Under the pieces are notes generated by a model. It was given only the letters and a program-made list of their open reading frames with translations, was not told where the DNA came from and ran no database searches. The translations under genes and the position numbers were made by a program. Below are positions 59,105 to 64,000 of a DNA stretch of 64,000 nt, piece by piece. The number at the start of each line of letters is the position of its first letter. Position 1 is the stretch's first letter. This DNA comes from Gnetum montanum (taxonomy: Eukaryota > Streptophyta > Gnetopsida > Gnetales > Gnetaceae): NCBI GenBank assembly GCA_015680685.1, contig MNCI01022355.1, forward strand, positions 431,262-495,261, given 5' to 3'.

Positions 59105-60409
59105 AAATAAAGTCCTCTAGATTGCAAGGGAAAGAGGGTAGGAGTCATACCTAGGAACAATAGTAGGATTGCTCATAGGCTATTACACAAGATGCTCAAT
59201 GAGAGCAGGACAAGATTTGCCATGCCCAAGAGAGACATGCATGCCAAGCTCATTGAGCATTGCCTTAGCTTCATCATGGGTGGTGGGCCTAAATATTATG
59301 AAGAGGAGTAATGTTGCTTCTATTTCTCCCATATCTGAGGTGGAGGATCTCCTGTGCATTGGTGATTTTGGGTATCCACTAATAGAGGGCATCCTGGCAG
59401 ACACACTTCACATGGCCATTGGTGCATGCAAGAAATTTTTCACTATTGCAACCATAGATAAGAAAAAAGATAATTTCTATACATGGTTCCTAAGGTGGAA
59501 TTAGATGAGATAGGGTTGCCTTAAATGAACTTCTCCCCTAAATGGAGAGTTCTTGTGGGGACTATTCACACTAACCTCCTGGCTATAACTCATCACATGC
59601 ATGTCATGTCCTTTACATTGATGATCCTACTTGATTTGAATGGAGACTATTCCCTCAACTAGCCCCACATTGTAATGAGAAGGATGCAAGTGCTAACCAA
59701 GGATGTAGTGAGAATTCCATTTCCATTGGTTACATTAGCTCTTTTTAGGCACTGGCAAATTCTAGCACCTGATCATGATGCGAAGGAGATGTAGATGTTT
59801 AGTGAGGACCAGTTACCTTATTTGGGCTATGCATTCTATATTCAATGGGTCCCTAAAACTCATTTCAATGATTTGGTATGGCTCCCTAATCCTTGCGTGC
59901 CAAAGGCTGGATGGGATGAATTCTATGGTAAGGGTAATCAACCCTATGCTATTCATGTCCAACCACTACAGTAGCAGCAGTTTGGAGATGGGGCTACTAT
60001 TTTTCAATACTTGGAGAGAATGGAGGCCAAGAGGAACACACACATAGATGGTCTTGTTACGAGGATTGATGCATTCAAGTCTCAAATGCATCAAAATTTT
60101 GGTTGCATAGAGAGAAGATAGACTCGCCTCACCATCAACTGTGAGACCGTAGCCAAGTATACATTTCATTAATTGAGGGTAGTGCATAGAGACAATGGTT
60201 CAAGGAAGTTGGTGGATGACATTCCTAATCTAGAGTTGATGAGTATGGACACATTGGAGCTTGTAGCATAGTCAGTCTCATCAAATTCGGCTCAGATAGG
60301 AGATAACCCTATTGAGCCTATTGATGACATAGTGAATGAGGTAGATTTCATGGACACAGTAGCCATAGAAGCAATGGAGGAGGATACCCACGTTGAGGGC
60401 ACAAAATAG
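59105..60409 (+). pseudogene. Unidentified coding relic, about 430 codons
   Basis: A single frame runs from about 59105 to TAG 60407-60409, with a short out-of-frame stretch at about 59310-59490 where the neighbouring frame is clearly coding-like (SPISEVEDLLCIGDFGYPL). Landmarks in order: HRLLHKMLNESRTRFAMPKR, MNFSPKWRVLVGTIHTNLLA, LFRHWQILAPDHD, LPYLGYAFYIQWVPKTHFND, VPKAGWDEFYGKGNQPYAI, LERMEAKRNTHIDGLVTRID, then an acidic end (NEVDFMDTVAIEAMEED). Seven or eight in-frame stops are nearly all TAG or TAA where CAG or CAA fits. I do not recognise a domain. It converges with the Ulp1 relic 160 bp away and could belong to the same transposon. Confidence 0.55.
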
Positions 60410-60571
60410 TCATTCTTGATTATTTTTTTGTTTATCATGTACATTGTTATGGTTTGTTGTCACATTCAAATTTTTTTACATTAGAAACGGGATATAGTCC
60501 ATGCCCACTACAATCCTCATGGACAAGATTTTGCACACATATTTTTGACCATGGTTGGTCAAGCACTAAAC

Positions 60572-61988
60572 AACTAAGAATTTCCTATATCATGGTATTT
60601 CAAACAAAATTGTTGCTGAATTTATCTCTTTTCCAAATACTAAATGGTGCATGAACAATATTATATGCATGCCACAATCATATTCATTTTCTTGAAAAGG
60701 AATGTCTTACATAGCCATTGTTCCCTATTTTGATAATGACTTCTTTTGCTTTTCCTTCACCTCAGTTATGCTCTCAAGAATTGAAGAATCACCTTTCAAT
60801 AAAAATTCAAGAAACCTTGACATTAACTTTTGAATAGCAACTACATGTTGGGAAGAAGGTAATGAATCATACACACACATTTTTTTAGTACATGTGTCTA
60901 CGACCACGAGCATCCAATGACCATCAGTATTGAATGGGGTGCAAAATAATTGCTATCTTGATTCAATAAATTCATCCCAGTAAATTTTGTTTTTCACATC
61001 TTCAGTAAAGTCCTTCTTTGTCACGAACACATCAAGCTCTTCTTCAACCGATGTATCGCTTTCAACATTGCTCACATGATTATTTGTGGGCTTTTTTGCT
61101 TTATGTCTGAATGGGTTCTTTTGGCTATGTTGCTTCTGACTCTCTAAGGACTTTGCAAACGCTTGAAACATAGTATTTTACTGATGCTTGACAATCAAAC
61201 TAACTTTCTAAAGTTGCTTAAGATACATGATGTACACATCAATGACATCATTATCAAGCCATTGTTTCCATCCAAGTTGGTATATAGACTTGAAAGACAT
61301 TCCTATGGCAATGAATGGGGGAAATGGTGACATAACAAGCACTTCACTGTCTAGACTACCTGTCACAAGAAACTGCATCACTCTATCAATTGTCGCACAT
61401 GATTGACCAATCAAGGTGATGAAGTTAATAGGCTTCACTATCTAAAGTACTAGAAGGTTGATTGATGGGGCTATTGAAGGCTATGTGACCTACATGTGAA
61501 CATTCATAAGATGGACATCAATATACCTAAACAAGTGATCCAAACAAGTCGAAGTCTATGTTTCTTCATTTGGATTATCTTGTTTAGATACTTTTTTGAT
61601 GTCTCCTTTAGCTAAATCAAATAATCTTTTAGTAGCTTTCGTTGTTGGCATATCATTCATCTCTGTTCAACACATGTACAATACAAAGACCATTGAAGTT
61701 TATAAAAGATATGAACAATGTACTAAAACTAGAAGGTTTTAGGACATGTCAGAAACCTTTGATAGTATTGAACCCCTCAAAATGAATGTCTTTGCTATCA
61801 GAAATATCGGCTGCAACATTTTTTAATGACATAATTTCTTTATTTAGTGTGAATATTTGCTTCACCATTTTTTCAATCTCAGCAAGCAACTTCTGCATAC
61901 AATTGTTTTGTTCAATTGCATAATTCTCAAATTTGGCCTTCCATTGCATGTTTTCTTCCATCAGATGTGACCTATCTAATTTCAGCTC
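60572..61988 (-). pseudogene. Ulp1-type (C48) cysteine protease relic, two exons
   Basis: Ulp1/SENP peptidases remove SUMO-like modifiers; plant transposons often carry such domains. Exon A (61988-61757) encodes a likely coiled coil (MEENMQWKAKFENYAIEQN, EKMVKQIFTLNKEIMSLK). A 94-bp intron (61756-61663; GTTTCT...GAACAG) joins in phase (TIK-E-MNDMPTTKATK). Exon B runs from 61662 without frameshift to about 60572. The catalytic domain keeps WLDNDVIDVYIMYL near 61250, His in GHWMLVVVD (codon 60919-60917), Asp in VYDSLPS (60868-60866), Gln in IPFQEN (60694-60692) and Cys in EYDCGMHI (60676-60674). About nine stops, mostly TAG or TAA at plausible Gln positions, inactivate it. A first exon upstream of 61988 is likely but not found. 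Confidence 0.82.
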
Positions 61989-62880
61989 CTTCAAATAACA
62001 AATAAACAACAAACAGTAATAACATAAATAATATTCATGGGAAATCATGTAATCAAATAACATTCAATAAACTATGATGCCATGCGACTAGCATGTTCAT
62101 GCATAACACTTTTTTCAGTATTTTGCAAGGCCATGCAAATCACATGTACTTGTAAAATACTTTTTTCAATCTTCTGTGAGACCATGTGAGTCACATGTCC
62201 TTGTAGAATATGACAAGTAAACTATAATTCCCAGTGCATCATCGCAAACAATTAGACACACAAAGTGCAATTTCATGTGTCATGCAACCAATTGCACATT
62301 AGAAGTTCAGAATAGAGGTTGTGTATTACATGATGTCACATTAACTCTCTTTCCTTGTGCAAGTTACGGTGGCTCACACCGAAACTCCAAACAAACTAAA
62401 ATATCAAAATTTTCATAGTAACGCTAGTGCGTTCAAAGGGAACCCAACGAATTAAAAAACACACTAGGAACTACAAGGAAGTATGATACAAAATGGCAGT
62501 TACTAAGGCAAAAGTTAAGTCTGTCCAAAATGAGCGAAATTAGTGAACATACGAAGTCCAAAATGAGCGAAATTAGTGAACATACGAAATTCAAATGGAT
62601 ACGATAACTTACAAAAGTGCAAGGAGGATTGGATTTCAGCCCAAGGAGGATTGGATTTCAGCCCAAGGCCAATAAGGTAGAGTGCTTAGGAGGTTGAAGG
62701 AGCCTTTGGGCCCCATTGTTAGGGTAAAACACTTGCTAAAAGGTAGCATTTTGCCCTTTCATGCATACAAATGATTCAGGTAGCATTTTGCCCTTTCACA
62801 GCAGAGCAAAGCAGACGTAGATCAGTGGAGATAAAGGCGATGCGTTGCTCTCAAAGTGCTGCCTGAATCATTTGTGATGC
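61989..62880. other. Spacer with CATG palindromes and short tandem duplications
   Basis: 62077-62210 holds CATGCGACTAGCATG, CATGCAAATCACATG and CATGTGAGTCACATG. At 62527-62587 a 33-bp unit containing AAATGAGCGAAATTAGTGAA is repeated directly. At about 62623-62665 a 22-bp unit (AAGGAGGATTGGATTTCAGC) is repeated. GGTAGCATTTTGCCCTTTCA occurs at about 62742 and 62779. AAATGATTCAGGTAGC (about 62769) and GCTGCCTGAATCATTT (about 62859) form an inverted repeat. No gene. Confidence 0.7.
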
Positions 62881-63150
62881 TTGAAAAAACTTACTTTGCT
62901 TGGCATTGTTTTAGCTAGTGGAGATAAAAATAAGGCTCTTCCCCAAGTTCTCTGCATACCTGATGAGACTACAATGGATCTTAGCCCTGTTCTGAAAGGG
63001 TTGGCATTTCAGAAAGCAAGCTTCCACATAATTCTGGCAAGAAACTCCTTTTGCTTTGCAGCAAGGGCTTCCAAAATCATTCAGGATCTAATTGCTTGCG
63101 GCAGGCTTATGGATGACTCTTGCAACAATTCCAATTCACGGTATCTTTAA
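62881..63150 (+). other. Short open frame of unknown nature
   Basis: About 90 open codons follow an in-frame TGA at 62875-62877. There is no good ATG at the start (the first codon is TTG). Composition is protein-like (DETTMDLSPVLKGLAFQKAS, ARASKIIQDLIACGRLMDDS), and it could be an exon of a captured or broken gene. I recognise no domain and see no matching exon nearby. Confidence 0.3.
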
Positions 63151-63680
63151 CCCTTCCTGATGTTTCAATCCTTGTTCCAGTGGCAATCGAAAATAGTTTT
63201 CCAAGTTTTTGGATTTTTTCGGAAGGATGGAAGCCTATTTTTTCTTTTATAAACCTATTTGTCGACAGGTTCTCGAACCCTCTGGAAATCTTAAGAACCG
63301 GTACATAATAATGGCGTTTCAGGGATAAGAGAATCAGGATATTGCTGAATTAAAAGTCGAATAAGTTGAATTAAAATATGAAAACAATAAGTTTTATATA
63401 AAAAACAACGGCAGCATCAACCTAATGAAATTTTTATTCTTCTTTCCAACTGTCTTTCTTATCTTTTATTTCTTTTCCTCTGGTCAGCACATTTCGTGAG
63501 GATTGAGCAACTTGTTCTATTTTGGTAAAGGTGTTGAGAGCATAAATAGGGCAAGGTGTGAATATCATAGATGGCACCCTTTCAGCCATATGGAGCTTAG
63601 CATTTAGCTATGACATCTTTTTGTTGCATAGCATTGTCCAGTGTATTTGTGATTATCCTAATATTTATCCTAATATTCTC
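63151..63680. other. Spacer before the PPR fragment
   Basis: No gene recognised. A direct repeat ATCCTAATATTT lies just before the PPR match (about 63655-63677). Confidence 0.45.
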
Positions 63681-64000
63681 CCTTCTCTCTTCAGGGCTTT
63701 TCCCAAGTCTGATGATCTTGACAGAATGCAGGGTTTGATTCCAGGGAACTTGGGAACTTATAATCAAATGTCTCTGTTGTAGAGATAAGCTGGATGATGC
63801 TATTGAGTTCCTAGATAAGTTGAATTCTAGAGCTTGTAAATTGGATGTGCGGTCATATACCATAGTTGTTACTGCTCTATGCAGGAAGGGAGGCATGGAG
63901 CAGGCTTGCAAGGTTGTGGATATAATGCAGAGAACTGGAGGTAAACCCAATGTTTATACTTATACTGCTATGATCATGGCTTTTTACAGGGTTGAGAGCC
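63681..64000 (+). pseudogene. Middle part of a third PPR copy (5'-truncated, runs off window)
   Basis: It matches 1333-1672 of the intact gene, beginning at LFRAFPKSDDLDRMQ in PPR motif 3. Twenty-odd bases corresponding to the end of that motif are missing (about 63737), and a second deletion near 63768 with a stop (TGTTGTAGAG) breaks the frame. Beyond it the sequence is well preserved: KLDDAIEFLDKLNSRACKLD, YTIVVTALCRKGGMEQACK and PNVYTYTAMIMAFYR. The 5' third of the gene is absent. The remainder lies beyond 64000, so it could still be long downstream. Confidence 0.9.

Overview
This window looks like nuclear DNA of a seed plant with a large, repeat-rich genome. A gymnosperm is my best guess, inferred from the very low gene density and the many old, stop-riddled but structurally complete retroelements; no single marker proves the taxon. 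It is AT-rich. Only one gene is intact: an intronless P-class pentatricopeptide-repeat (PPR) gene at 654-2552. Almost everything else is transposable elements, satellite DNA or broken copies of that PPR locus.

Layout. (1) 654-4576: the PPR gene and its 3' flank. (2) 4577-24720: a decayed Ty1/copia element. Its integrase is split by a 15.7 kb Ty3/gypsy element of the Tat/Ogre type (6516-22211) with LTRs of about 1.8 kb, a near-perfect 5-bp target duplication, two RNase H domains, three related minisatellite arrays and an antisense ORF with a canonical intron. (3) 24721-29500: an Athila-like gypsy element inserted in the copia 3' LTR. It has lost its RT/RNase H/integrase core, and its 3' end is fused to the last exon part of a second PPR copy. 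(4) 29498-32150: the 3' end and 3' flank of that PPR copy, then rearranged copia LTR pieces. (5) 33105-52290: a tandem satellite of about 265 bp. A full-length Athila-like element (33432-50453, target duplication AAAGT) sits in it, and that element is itself split by a related element with gag and protease but no RT/RNase H/integrase (40482-47601). (6) 52620-62350: a Mutator-like transposase relic with SWIM finger and introns, an antisense copia fragment, an unidentified decayed ORF of about 430 codons, and a spliced Ulp1-type (C48) cysteine protease relic that keeps its His-Asp-Gln-Cys residues. (7) 63681-64000: the middle of a third, damaged PPR copy running off the window.

How the parts relate. 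The PPR gene presumably acts in a mitochondrion or chloroplast. The partial copies show that the locus was duplicated and then broken by retroelement insertion and deletion. The nesting gives a relative order: copia before Tat and before Athila-1; satellite before the outer Athila; outer before inner. Premature stops in the elements mostly fall where Gln or Trp codons are expected, as expected for deamination of methylated cytosine in silenced repeats. The most unusual items are the antisense spliced ORF flanked by minisatellites inside the Tat element, the two independent losses of the RT-integrase module in Athila-like elements, and the possible MULE-plus-Ulp1 composite.
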